A stretch of DNA of 64,000 bases from the NCBI RefSeq assembly GCF_020520425.1, contig NC_079487.1:79613141-79677140 (forward strand), given 5' to 3'. A model generated the notes under the pieces. The model was not told where the DNA came from and searched no databases. It was given only the letters and a program-made list of their open reading frames with translations. Position numbers and translations under genes: made by a program. Positions 1 to 11,800 of this stretch are shown in pieces (positions within the stretch are counted from its first letter, which is position 1; the number at the start of each line of letters is the position of its first letter). This DNA comes from Spinacia oleracea. Its lineage: Eukaryota; Streptophyta; Magnoliopsida; Caryophyllales; Amaranthaceae.

Positions 1-1272
1 TCCCCGAGAAACGATTTTGAGAAGCCCCAAGTTGTAGCTTATGTTTCTAGGGGGTTTGGGAGCTGATTTGGGCTTCTTGAGACATAGAAACAATTTCTTT
101 AAAAACCCTTGTTCGGCCTAATTTCAGCTTCTTGAGGTGAGAAATACTTTGAGAAGTTTGGTCAAACATGCATTATAAAATAAAGTGATATTGTGTTTGT
201 ATAATTAGTAGTTATTCAACTACAACCAATAATAATTTTCTAACATAATAATACATTAAAGATCACATAAAAGAGAGAGAAAAACATATATTGTGTTTTG
301 AGTGATTATGATGATCATGAGGGGGTTAAGTTTATATAGTAAACAAATGCTACTAAATTTTGGTTCCTTGAGATGTGATTGACGCCAATTATGGGTTAAT
401 CGTTATTATTCCCAAATTTAGCTTAATCATAAATTATAATTGCAATAATTTTAAAGATGATTGAATTTATTTAATTTAGGCAATTAAGACATACTTTTTT
501 TTATTAAATTTAAGGCAATATTTGTTATTAATTAAATTATGAGTGATGGTATAATAAACTATTTTATAGGGGGACACCAAAAATGCAATTACTAAATTGG
601 ACTCATGAGTTCCCTAGAAGAATATAGATAAAAAGTAAAAATATGTATTGAGAATAATCTAAGAACATTTAAGTAATACGGAATAACATTTTATTTCATA
701 CAATGGTAAAAAGTTTAAGTCAAACTTAACATATAAAAGTGTCAAAGTCTTAGTGATGTATTTAAAAAAAATATATAGGAGTAGTAATATTTTTTCTTTC
801 TAAATTTATTTAAGGTTGTGTAGGGTTTAACCCGAGCGGAATTCCAGTCTAACAAAATATACTTTGTATCCCTCCCGTCCTCCACTAGTATATTCAGATA
901 GTCGTTTTGTTTACCTATATAAAGTATTCCCTTGATAGTCTTTTAATCAGGTTGACCAAATTTTGAAGTGTCGCTCTATTGGTTTGACTTTTCAAGGTTA
1001 TGTATTCTTTTTTATTGAAACCATTGCCCATATCAGACTATTTGCTCCATGTAATAATCAGTGGCATAACTACAGAGGGTCTTGGTGGGTCACGTGACCG
1101 AACGAAATTTTGAAAAAAAAAAGGTAAACCAGGGAACTGATACCGGGTCTACCATAGAGCTGGTCTCTTAGGTAATGCAGTAATAAAAAAAACATTTAAT
1201 TGCGAACCACTAAATTGTAACGGTCTAATACATCGAATACTTATTATACGGAGTATTACAAAAGGGGGTTTT
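1..1272. other. AT-rich intergenic sequence, no gene seen
   Basis: I see no coding exon with splice sites or any recognisable protein in either strand. The stretch around 1062-1150 begins CAGTGGCATAACTACAG, which resembles the ends of some hAT-type elements, but I find no matching second end, so I leave it unassigned. Confidence 0.5.
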
Positions 1273-2124
1273 TATTCGACGTCCTTTTTCGCTAAAAACG
1301 TCCACGTTTTAATGACAAAAGTACCATGTTACCCTTATAAAAATTAACCCCCCCTTTCCTTCACCTCTAACCTCTCACCCCACCATTCAAATCTGAAAAC
1401 CTCCAACCACCACTCATTCACGGCCCACCACCTCCAACCACCCCCACCATTAACGCCCAACACCTCCACCATTCACGTCGAAAAAAATAAATAAATAATT
1501 TTTAAAAAAAATAATTATAACAATTTATATTTTTAAGTAGCCTACAATTCCGAAAAAAATCAAAAAAAAAAATTTTGAATTTTTTGGACGCCTAGAGATG
1601 GCGGCCCAAACCATGTACGGGCCGCCCAGAGATGGCGGCCGGAACCATCTCTGGGCGGCCCGTACATGGTTTGGGCCGCCATCTCTGGGCGGCCCGTACA
1701 TGGTTTGGGCCGCCATCCCTGGGCGGCCCAAAAATTCAAAAAAAAAAAAATTAAATTTTCAAACCTTCGACGACGATGGTTCCATCATGAACGACGACTA
1801 CGACGTTGAAGGAGCGAAGTCGTCCATGAGGTGGTCAGCTCAAGTCGGTGGTAGGTGGCGGTGGACCGGTGGAGGGTGGCGGTGGTCGAGATGGTGGTTG
1901 GAGCAAAGAAGAATTAGGAATGCCAGAAACGTTTAGCAATTGGGGGCTGCCGGAAAAAATAAGTGGGCGGCCGGAAAATTTACCCGGGGTGGGGAGGGCT
2001 GCCGGAAAGTGGAGAGTGAAAACTTAAGGTGAAAAGTGAAGTGGGGTTCCCTGTTTTATAAGGGTAACATTGTACTTTCACCTTAAATATTGCGGGCGAT
2101 TTTAGCGTATGCGGACATCGAATA
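1273..2124. mobile_element. Non-autonomous TIR element, Mutator-like
   Basis: The two ends are related as inverted repeats about 70 bp long. The left arm (1273-1342) starts TATTCGACGTCC and ends ATGTTACCCTTATAAAA. The reverse complement of the right arm (about 2054-2124) starts TATTCGATGTCC and ends in the same block. Identity over the arms is roughly 70 percent by eye. The interior has no transposase; it is low-complexity CCACC/GGTGG-rich sequence and holds the long hairpin listed separately. Long divergent TIRs without coding capacity fit a non-autonomous Mutator-like element. I could not find a clear 9-bp target duplication, so family and exact ends are inferred. Confidence 0.6.
1594..1686. 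repeat. Perfect 42-bp inverted repeat (hairpin) with extra half unit
   Basis: Arm 1 (1594-1635) and arm 2 (1645-1686) are perfect reverse complements of 42 bp around a 9-nt GC-rich loop. A further direct copy of the arm-2 unit follows to about 1730. The unit contains GGGCGGCCCGTACATGG and is far more GC-rich than its surroundings. It sits inside the TIR element at 1273-2124. Confidence 0.9.
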
Positions 2125-2804
2125 GCGATACACTTACAAAATTAATAGATATATTTTGAATTCAAATATTTTTTGATTTTGGAAACTCGATTTTGTACGG
2201 AACTTATACCGTAGTATGTACTAAGAATAAAGTATCCACAATGCTAGTTTGACAAATTGTCCCACGTGGGAAAAGGAGAGGGATGATGAGTTGATGACTA
2301 ACGTATAAAATTGATGGACAAGTCCAACTACCATCAATGGATTTTAGGATGAAAAATTGCCAGACTTGTATGTAGTCAAATAATCCTCTAATTCTTAATC
2401 TATATGTGATTCCGTATCTATATATTCCATTTTTCTTAAATAAATTCTATTTTTTATTTTATTTTGATTGATGTTGGTTTTTCCTTTATTGATGTTTTTT
2501 TAATTTTCAACTTATTAGTTTGTTGTCTTTTTGGTAGAGTGGCCGAGAGGAAAGAAGTGGAGGTTTATAGGTCTCTCGTGCATTTCACTTTACTTTAATA
2601 ATATAGATTTTCAAATAAGAAATTATTTACTCTGAAACAGCTAAAAAAGGAAAGTATATCAACTATTCTAAAACGGCTAATATAATGAGTACTTGTTAAT
2701 AAAAAAAAGCAACCAAAACATATTACCACAATCTGCTCCATTTGTTAAATAAATAAAAAAGTAACCAAAACATATTACCACAACCCGCTCCATTTGTGAC
2801 AAAA
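2125..2804. other. Intergenic, with a 53-bp tandem duplication
   Basis: No gene is seen. Near the right end a block reading AACCAAAACATATTACCACAA then CCGCTCCATTTGT occurs twice in tandem, at about 2709-2750 and 2762-2799. The rest is plain AT-rich sequence. Confidence 0.55.
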
Positions 2805-3407
2805 TCTATACTATATATTAAAAGGCGTTTGTAAGAAAGTTTATCATGCCATGTGGTGCTCTCCTCTTCCAATTTGACACATGTCATTCCATGTCATCTA
2901 TATATATTCCAAAATCTCAAAATCAATTAGAAACACGTGTATAGTTTATACAAGATTTGAACCCATGACCACTTAGTTCAAATGCAAATGTCTTATCCAC
3001 TTGGCTATGTCATGCTACATGTTACTTTTTTGCAAATGAAATATAATAAGTGATGATAAAATCAATAACTTAACAAGAGTAGGAGTTAATTATGTTTTTT
3101 TTATTTGACACATGTCATTCCTTGTCATCTGTATAAATTCCAAAATCCCAAAATCAAATTAGTAACACACGTATAGTTTATACAAGATTCGAATCTATGA
3201 ACACTTGATTCAAATAATGCAAATGCCTTATTCACTTGGTTATGTCATGCTACATGTTAATTTTTGCAAATGAAATATAATAAGTCGTGATAAAATCAAT
3301 AACTTAATGAGAGTAGGAGTTGATTATTTTTTTTATTTTTTTGCAAAAAGGTATAGTTAAAGTTATCCAAGTAATGACTCGTGGCATCCCCCGAGCCAAA
3401 AAACTAG
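2805..3407 (+). mobile_element. Short non-autonomous Helitron
   Basis: The 5' end begins TCTATACTATATATTAAAAG right after A2804. The 3' end is CTAG (3404-3407) followed by host T3408. A small hairpin, CTCG at 3378-3381 pairing with CGAG at 3392-3395, lies 8 nt before the CTAG. TC start, subterminal hairpin, CTRR end and insertion between A and T are the textbook Helitron signals. It is 603 bp with no coding capacity, and most of it is an internal tandem duplication. Confidence 0.85.
2872..3335. repeat. About 231-bp tandem duplication inside the Helitron
   Basis: Copy 1 (about 2872-3102) and copy 2 (about 3103-3335) both start ATTTGACACATGTCATTCC and both run through TAGTTTATACAAGATT and GTCATGCTACATGTTA to GAGTAGGAGTT. 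They differ by scattered substitutions and small indels, so the duplication is not recent. Confidence 0.85.
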
Positions 3408-4154
3408 TTTATGATTATAAGAAGATGGTGAGATTTGTATAGTAAAAGTAACGAATTCTAAGCAAGTCTACATCATTATGACTAAGTTATATGTCAACTT
3501 TTTATTTTGGAGTAGAATAAATTATCAAACTCAACATGTCAACTCCATTTATACCTCTTCTTCTAATTAGAAGCTTCAACTAAAAGTCATACCTTAAAGT
3601 GCTCCTTAGTTTACCTTAATTAGAATTTTTTATTATTATTATAATAAATATAATCCTTAGTAAGATAAAGTACTTCAAACAAAACAAATCTCAATTAGAT
3701 TCTATGTTCTCCACTGTCTTCAAATATACGTTGATCCATGGAATATTATGATCTTGGCATAATTAGGAATAAACAATGTATAATGAACCCATAATTACTC
3801 CACGTATTCGTGTTAAATGATGAAATTTTAATTTAGGTTAATTATGATTCTTATGAGTTTATGAACGGGCAGATACTGAAGGGAAACGTGCTAAAGAGGA
3901 CAAGAATCTAACATGTTTTGTGTATGTAGCTAAATAGGAGTTGCTTTTTTTCTTTTTTCTTAGTGGGTGGGGGTTTGCTGTTACATTCTAGTCTCAGTAA
4001 TTATCATTGTTGTATGCTTTGAATTACTTTGATTTCAAGTAGTTTAGACTTTAGTGGCACCTCCTATGCCGCATGGATGGTGGAAAAAATGTCGTACGAA
4101 GTACTCGTGAATACATTCTAAAGTATTGCTAACGTCTTATTTTTTTGGACTTAA

Positions 4155-4265
4155 TTTCAGTTCTATTCACTTCAGTTCCTTTCAGTTCAGCGCAATTTCT
4201 TTCATTCAATTCAATTTAGTTCAATTCAATTCAACTCCATTCAGTTCAGTTCAGTTTATTCAGTC
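4155..4265. repeat. Degenerate TTCA(G/A)TTC simple-sequence tract
   Basis: The stretch is built from 5- and 8-base units such as TTCAG, TTCAA and TTCAGTTC. It reads through as a serine/phenylalanine/glutamine-rich frame only because of this periodicity, not because of a gene. Confidence 0.8.
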
Positions 4266-4498
4266 GGCCCGAAAAAGCTCAAAAGAACAATGTCAAAGAA
4301 AAGAAAAAAACCTAGTCGAACTGTTGCGAGTAGTTTAAAATACGATAAAAAAACATATTTATGAAAATTAGACATCAATTAGAAAATGAAAGAAATTTAT
4401 GGTAATATAGTAATTCATTTCTATTGACATTTTGTACATCCGAGAACACAAAATGACCCGATATTCTTATTTACAAGTAGTGTACAATAAATATATAT

Positions 4499-4985
4499 TG
4501 TCACCGAAGTAAAAGTTAACTCAAAATGCTTATAAGTTATCCTTTTATGTAAAAATTATCTATTTTTTAGTGATTATTTTTCATTTCAATAAAAATTATT
4601 TCTTCAAACTCACTAATAATATACTTCGTATAAAATTAATCATTTAACCTTCTAAAATGTTTATCTATTAATTTTTTTTAACAATATAAAAGCTAATCAA
4701 AACATATTAAAAATACAAAAAACTAAGTAAAAGTTACAAAAAAAATTTGGGTAAAAAAATACCCTAGTGTACAACCTTATGCGTAAAAGACCTTCACAAA
4801 TTCTTATTTATATGAGATATACGATAAATATTGTACACCGAAGTTAAAAGTTAACGTAAAATGCTTAAAAGTCATCTTTATATATGTAAAAGTTATTTTT
4901 TTTGTTAGTAATACATTTTTTTATTTTAATAAATTAATTATGTATAAAATTAATCATTTAACCATTTAAAATGGTTATCTATCAA
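4499..4985. repeat. Decayed direct duplication of about 170 bp
   Basis: Blocks starting at about 4499 and 4837 share CACCGAAGT(T)AAAAGTTAAC, a run with AAAATGCTTA, then TATAAAATTAATCATTTAACC and a final TTATCTAT. They are separated by about 160 bp and diverged by several indels. Confidence 0.65.
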
Positions 4986-4986
4986 C

Positions 4987-5327
4987 TTTGGTAATATTAA
5001 TCCAACCTTTGACCGATTTTCTTTTATTAAGCCCACCTACGACATATTTTTTAATAATCCCACATTTATTACCCAACAACTTTTATTGGGCCCAACATGT
5101 CATAAAACTGTTGTAAGCGGCATTATTTCTCTACATGGCAGTACTCTCTCTCGATATATTCAGTCATCATCATCAATTCATCACCATCTCGTTGGCTTTT
5201 TCACCGATTACCGGCCACTTAAGCCCAATAAAAGTCGTCGGGTAGTAAAGGTGGGATTATTAAAAAATATGTCGTAGGTGGGATTAATAAAAGAAAATCG
5301 GCCAAAGGTTGGATTAATATTACCAAA
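4987..5327. mobile_element. Foldback MITE with about 105-bp inverted repeats
   Basis: The left arm (4987 to about 5092) begins TTTGGTAATATTAATCC. The right arm (about 5220-5327) is its near-exact reverse complement, including TATGTCGTAGGTGGG and AATAAAAGAAAATCGG. Only a few mismatches are visible over about 105 bp, with a unique spacer of about 125 bp between the arms. There is no coding capacity. I do not see an unambiguous target duplication, so the superfamily is not assigned. Confidence 0.75.
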
Positions 5328-5721
5328 TTTTCCTTACTTAATAATATAAAAGTTAGAGAAAACTGGGTAAAAGTTGATATACAATAAATTTATTGTAAAA
5401 CTTGTGCAGGTAAGACCTTTTGAAAGACCTTTTGGTTTTAAATAGCCATAGTTATACTACGTACTACTTAGTATGGAACAGGGACTATGTGTTTATTGAC
5501 AAATAGTACCCGAGAATTCATAAAACCGTCATTTAAAACAGCCAAAAATAAATCCCAAGTTAAAATGAAATGGTACAGCCGTGTACAAATAATAATAGAG
5601 TCGAAACATAAAACTTCATACACTACATTGTTTCAAGACAGAACAGTGTCAAACAGGATCTACTTCCATAACTAAAGACCAAATCAATGTAATTGTTGTA
5701 AAAAAATCCATGTAAAATCTA
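5328..5721. other. Short intergenic stretch downstream of the cyclophilin gene
   Basis: It lies between the foldback element and the poly(A) region of the minus-strand gene. No coding signal is visible. Confidence 0.5.
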
Positions 5722-5727
5722 TTTATT
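5722..5727 (-). terminator. Poly(A) signal AATAAA of the CYP95-like gene
   Basis: Read on the minus strand, AATAAA lies about 117 nt downstream of the stop codon at 5844-5846, in a T-rich context. This is a suitable near-upstream element for a plant 3' end. No other gene ends here. Confidence 0.6.
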
Positions 5728-5843
5728 CAACATACACTTAACAAACAACCACCACTATCTCATAGCTCACGGAAATACTTTCCCCCAAATATATTCTCAA
5801 CCGAAAAGAGTAACCAAAATAATGCGAATCCAAAGCTACTTTT

Positions 5844-8800
5844 CTACCTAGGACTGGCCTCAGCAGAACCATCTCCATAAGACACCAGGCCCTTTTTCAC
5901 AGGTGGACTGTCAGATGATGACCTAGACCGAGACCGAGACCGAGACCTATCCTTGCTAACTCTTTTTGGAGGTGGAGATCCCCCCCTGGAGGACCCTGAG
6001 GCTGACAAACTCCTACTTTGACTTCGGCTAGATGACAACCGCTTTTCAGCACGAGGAGATGCACGGTATCTGGGAGGAGGATCACTTGGAGAACGAACAG
6101 GGCTTCGGGTAAAACGACGACGACGATAAGGAGGACTTCTTGAAACACTTGGACTTCTTGTCCTGCTTCTTCTTCTTCTATATCTGTAACAAAACCCGTA
6201 GAATCATAACATCAGTTGCAGAATCTGATTTAGTTATTACATATGAACCCACAGACTGCCCTTCCATGGTGTTTGTGTCACCAGAAAAACTAGTTGAATG
6301 ACTATCCTAAATGCACCGGTGACACTAGGAACCAATTTGGAGAAATAAGAAGCATGGCATGAGATAGGCGGCGGAACCGTTTCTAAATCCTAGTTAGAAA
6401 ATACTGCCTAAAGGACAACATCATGCATCGTTCAGACTCAATATATATTCTAACTTGGCAAGAATTAGGTTATATGAATAACAAAGTAATGACTACCCTT
6501 GCATACAAAAGATCTGCGAATGAAACAGCTCTAAACATTGCACCCACAAAATTAGGAAAAATAAAACACTAAATAACAACAAGCTTAATTGGTTTCGCTC
6601 TGCCACATAAAGTTTGGAATTTGAACAACCAAGGAAGTTTCAGCAACAAATATTTTTCCCACATAATGAGAAGATATTTAAATTGGAAAGTATAAAATGT
6701 AAAATAAGAGGAAAAAACTAACTATATTCTCCTTAGTTCTTGTGCCATATTCTAAAACACTATATACACATAAAAAAGAAAGAGGGAGTAATACTCTGTA
6801 GTCTGTCCTTTTGTAGTTTTTGTGTACTCTGTGTACCTTTAATTTTAACTTTGAGAAAAAATAAACAATCAACTCAGCTTGGATTCTAGGTCTTACTATC
6901 AGGTTCATTTTAGGCCAGGCCGCACTCAATTTGGATCACTTCTGGTACGGGTTGCCTTGGGTTTGGTTATAGTTTCGGGTCAGCTAGACTAAACTTCGGG
7001 TTTGGCTATTTTGGGTCAAAATCAATAGCCAGATCAGGTAATCAAGTGTGGGTCAGTGTTTCCATGTACAATGCCCTTGCTAGGTTCTGTTCCAACATCA
7101 GACACAGGCTTAGTTTACTGCAGGCATTTTCATCACTTTGGTTTGATTATGTTAAGATCCTAAAAATTAGTCTAGTTCACCATCACAGTAGAAAGATGAA
7201 CCCATTTTGACACTTCACCAATCCAAATTAGCAGATTGCAGAGACACGCAGATGTCATAAGAAGTTGCATAAACCCACACTGCTGATGAACGCAAAAGTT
7301 TGCAGGTTCTTCAGTCAGGGTCCTAAAAATACTCATGTATACCAAGAGTTTATGATCTTAAATTCTTAATACTTAAATTCCTCGAGGAATCTGTACCTCC
7401 AATGCAGACTAACTAGCTAAGAACCTGAACTTCACACAACAATGTAATAGAAAACATCCACTTCAGACTAGTAAAATTGCAAGGTAACAGCAATAATCAC
7501 AACATACCTTATTGGAGACCTTCTTGGGCTCCGGAAACGCCTTGGAGAACGGTCAGAAAATCTCCTGTAACTGGGATATCTAAAATGTGAACAAGTGTGG
7601 AATAATTGACACTTCACAATTTACAAGAAGGCCTCAAAAGTTACAGAATAATAGGAAGCAATACCTGTCACGACCACCATACCGATAACGGTCAGGAGTA
7701 GGGGTCCTATATTTTCGAGCATAAGAGAATCTGTCACTGAAACCTCTACCCCTTCTAATACGTTTTGGTGACGCATCGGGGGAAGCACTTCTTGACATAC
7801 TCCTATGGCGAATGGAAGGAGGGCTTCGACGGCCAGGACTTCTAGAATAGCTGCGACGATAGCTCCGCCTTGGAGACCTAACAGGACTACGGCTAACAAC
7901 TCTTCTTGATGGGGCCCGACCTGAGCTTCTACTTAAGCTTCTATGTGAAGATCTTATGGGGCTCACACTTCTACGAGAACGTACAGGGCTTGGACTGCTT
8001 CTCCTGCCGACTCGTCCTGGGCTTCTACCGATTGATTTTTGGGATGACCCTCCCCGGTAGCTCCCACTGGGACTTCTTCGAGGTGGGGATATGACAGGGC
8101 TTACACTGGCATTTCGTCGAGGACGAATTCTTGGTGGGCTTCCACTCGGGCTTCTAACTGGGCTTTTGCTGAGGCTTCTAGCTGGGCTTCTACTGAGACT
8201 TCTAGCAGGACTCCTGCTGGCATTCCTCAATGGACTTCTGCTAATGCTATGACTTCTTTGTACAGCTAGAGGGGGACTCTTGCTAACACTTGGACTTCTG
8301 CTCACACTCCTTCGCGGTGTTGCACTCCGGCTCCTGCTCATACTCCTGGGGCTGATACTCATACTCTTACTCATAGCCTTTTTGGGACTTGCACTCCGGC
8401 TCCTGCTCATCAACTTTCAATGAAATACCAGCAAGAATCTGTAAGCATAAAGACTAGAGGTGAAGAATTGAAAGGAGACCTAGATTTTCCTCGGTGGTCC
8501 TCTACCACATCAGGTTGTCTATCTTCATTTCTGCTACATCTTGCATCTTGTTTATAGCCATTGCTTCGTTGCTCTCCATTTTCCTTTGGAGATCTAAATT
8601 CTTCATCATCAAACTTATCAGATTCTTCACTTCTTTTGTGATTATTGACAGTGGTAGCACTCTCAACAACAGGAGGATGGTTCTCAGCTACAAATTCCAC
8701 AAACAGTGTCATACAAAAAAAACTGGCTTAACCCCAAAAAAGGATCTTAATGATTAAAAAATTTCCCAAAATGAAAGTTGTGCATGCTAAAAATAAAACA

Positions 8801-11800
8801 TTGTCCCACAGTTTGAACTTACAGAATCCGTAGAACCAATCAACAAGCACACATTTTAAAAATTTACAGTAAATCATATCCAAACATGTGCATTCAACCA
8901 AAAACCACAAGATAGAATCTCAATTTCTGTTCAATGCAGAATGGTTAATCAGATTGGTAAAAGCTGTTCAACATCCCCCCCCCTCCCTCCCCATGTTTGT
9001 TCTGGTTGCCTTTGGTAATACAAGTAATTGCTAATTTTGACCATCGCACAGTTTAGCATTTCAAAGTGCTAACGGCTAGTTTGCCATACTTAACATAGTT
9101 TCTTATTTTTAGTAGAAAAGAACTACGTCATTCATATTACCTCCGTTTCACAATACTTGGATCGTTTCTCATTTGGCACTACTTATCAACCAACTTTGAC
9201 AATCTTTCTTTCAACATTATGTAAGAAAAAACGTGATACTTGTTAAACTGTATCAATGCGAGGATTACAAATATCAACCTTTTATAATTTTAACTTTATA
9301 CGCAATTAGAGATATTAATATCCAACGATGCGTGTTGGAGTACATGAAAAAAGAAATGTTGCATGTATAGTGAACGGAGGTAGTATTAATTGAAAATATC
9401 ACTGGGATCTTGTAAAATTTTGTCCGATGTGTATAATAAAATTATTTTTCCCACTAATACATGACTTTGTGGACAAAGGGGTGTCTTAAAGACTTATATT
9501 TCAATTCATACGAAAGAAAGGGAGTATATATTACAAGAATTAATCGGTCAAAGTTGTTCCATAGAGACAGTGACGGGGCTTTTGGATTGACATGGAATAG
9601 GGAGAGAGATAAATAGGGATAAGGAATTTATCATAGAATACATGAGGAATTCATTACTTTAATTAATATCCCTTTGTTGGTATGAGTTGGGAATAAGATT
9701 GGGATAATTAGCAAATTTGTTAAAACCTTAGTAACTCTCTCATTCCCTCCACCTTTATTCCTTTTCATGAAGGGTACAATTGTCTTTTCATTCGTCTTTC
9801 GTATCCCTCCCAGTTATACCATCCCTTCCCTACGTATAGACTATAGAAATGGTGGACTAAAGTTTTTTCTTAGCCCATCCCTATCCCATCCCTCTTTATC
9901 TTTAGTTTACTTTATTGCGCTTTAAGCTTGATAACATGAAAACCAGATACTAAAGAAGTATTACATATTTACTATACTTACCAAGTTACTAACTCTTTTT
10001 TAAACATTCAATTAAATCCCCAACAAACTTGTAATTAGTGTATCACACAAGAAGAAACGTAACACTTAAGCTAAACAAGTAATCCACGCCAAGGAAACAT
10101 TACTATACCATTTTTCTGCAAATCATCCTTATGCTTCGGATCAGAATCCTTCACATTGCCCTCTTCTTCAGAGCTATCCTCGGTGCTCTCACTGTTGGTA
10201 TCACTCAGACTATCAGATGTCCTTCAATAACACAACAACAGAAAGACTCAACAAGACTTATTTACACTTCCAAAACATATAAAGGCCAAACATTCAATTC
10301 AAGTACATCTGCGCACTTTCGAGAAAAAAACATGCATCTCAAAACATATCAACAGAATATTTTGCATACTAAAATGATAAATCCCTGTTTTCTAGCCAAG
10401 GGAAGGCTGGGATGTCATTCTCCGGATGCATGGAAACATATGTGACAACAGAATACAATTGGCTTCTATCATTCTATGTGATCATCATAGAACCACAGCA
10501 GAAATAAATGAATCATAATACAAAAGAAACCTTTTGCACAACTACATAATCCAAAAAATAAAGAACTTGCCTCTTTCCCGCAAGCAAACTTACTTAACCA
10601 AGAATGCATATGCAGAAAATAAGCCTTCATACAAGAAAATGCTTCTATATATTAGCTTGCAAAAAACTAAAGTCAATTAAACGAGCATGTAGGATATGAC
10701 CTCGGAACGTTTAACTTAATTTCAATCAGCAATATGTAGGAGACATACTAAATTGTTTATCACCTTTTTGGCTTGCGTCTTGAACGCTTGTCATGCCTTT
10801 TGCGCTTTTTATCACGCCGCTTGTCTCTACGCTTCCCACGTTTGTATTTATCGCGCTTAGAAGATCTCTTTCTCTTCTTTCGCCTGTCATCACTAGAGGA
10901 ACTGACATCTGATGAAGATGCGTCGGTTTCAGAATCAGTATCAGATTCCGTACTATCAAAGTCACTATCAGAAGAATCATCCGATTCAGATGTATAATAT
11001 TTTCTTCTTCTCTTTCTTCTGTCTCTTGAAGATTTCTTATGCTTCCCCTTTCGTCGTGTTTCGTGACTCACATCCAAACTTGCCTCCTTTGCCACCTTCT
11101 TTCCCAGTTTCTTCTTTTCTGCATGTCACAGAGCAGCATTCCACATGGAATAATTAAATAAGATAACAAAATAAAGAAAAAAGTAATCATAATCAACATG
11201 TCAGCAAATCAACTTGAGATATCCAAACTGGAATTAAGAAACATAGGAATTCAGCGACTTTTCTGTTTTTCATTTACATAATAGATATAAAGTGGTGCTT
11301 ACCACTCTCACTCAATTCCCCAGAGTTGCAAATTTTGACAGTAACAGCTGGTCTTCCGTCTTCATGACCTGCATCCTCAACTTTCTTCAAAACTTCATGA
11401 CCGTGTACCAGCTTCCCGAACACTATATTCTTTCTGTCAGATAAAAAGTAAGCATTAAGGAATGTAATACTGAGGCAATTCCTAAAACGTAAGATCCCAG
11501 AAATCTTTCTAATACAAAGGATAACCACACAAAATGTACTCCCTTATTATATGTTAATCACAAAAGTCCCGAACATCCACAATGTATTCACAGTTAATCA
11601 TATGTTTGAAGGTGGAAAGTAACCTGTCAAGAGTTTGGTTAGCCTTGAAAATAAGACTAAAAATAGATCCACGATTATCTCGGTCAGCAACTGACATTGA
11701 TAAGAGACCAGGTTCGTCATGTTTTAGCTTTGGTGACTCATCTGAAACAACAGAGAAGATTTACTTAGTGCCCAAAAAACGAACCGAAATGCCAGGATAA

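Larger units (their letters stand above)
3408..4986. other. Intergenic, repeats only
   Basis: No gene is seen. It contains a TTCAGTTC/TTCAATTC low-complexity tract and a decayed direct duplication, both listed separately. Otherwise it is AT-rich sequence. Confidence 0.5.

Noticed and set aside
2535-2590. tRNA-like GTGGCCGAGAGG (A-box style) sequence
   Set aside because: No B-box or cloverleaf follows; a chance match.
4126-4338. 70-codon Ser/Phe-rich frame
   Set aside because: It is explained by the TTCA(G/A)TTC simple repeat.
9560-9920. Possible TIR pair of GGGATAGGGAT-type purine blocks in a CYP95 intron
   Set aside because: The arms align only loosely and no target duplication is visible, so I did not call an element.
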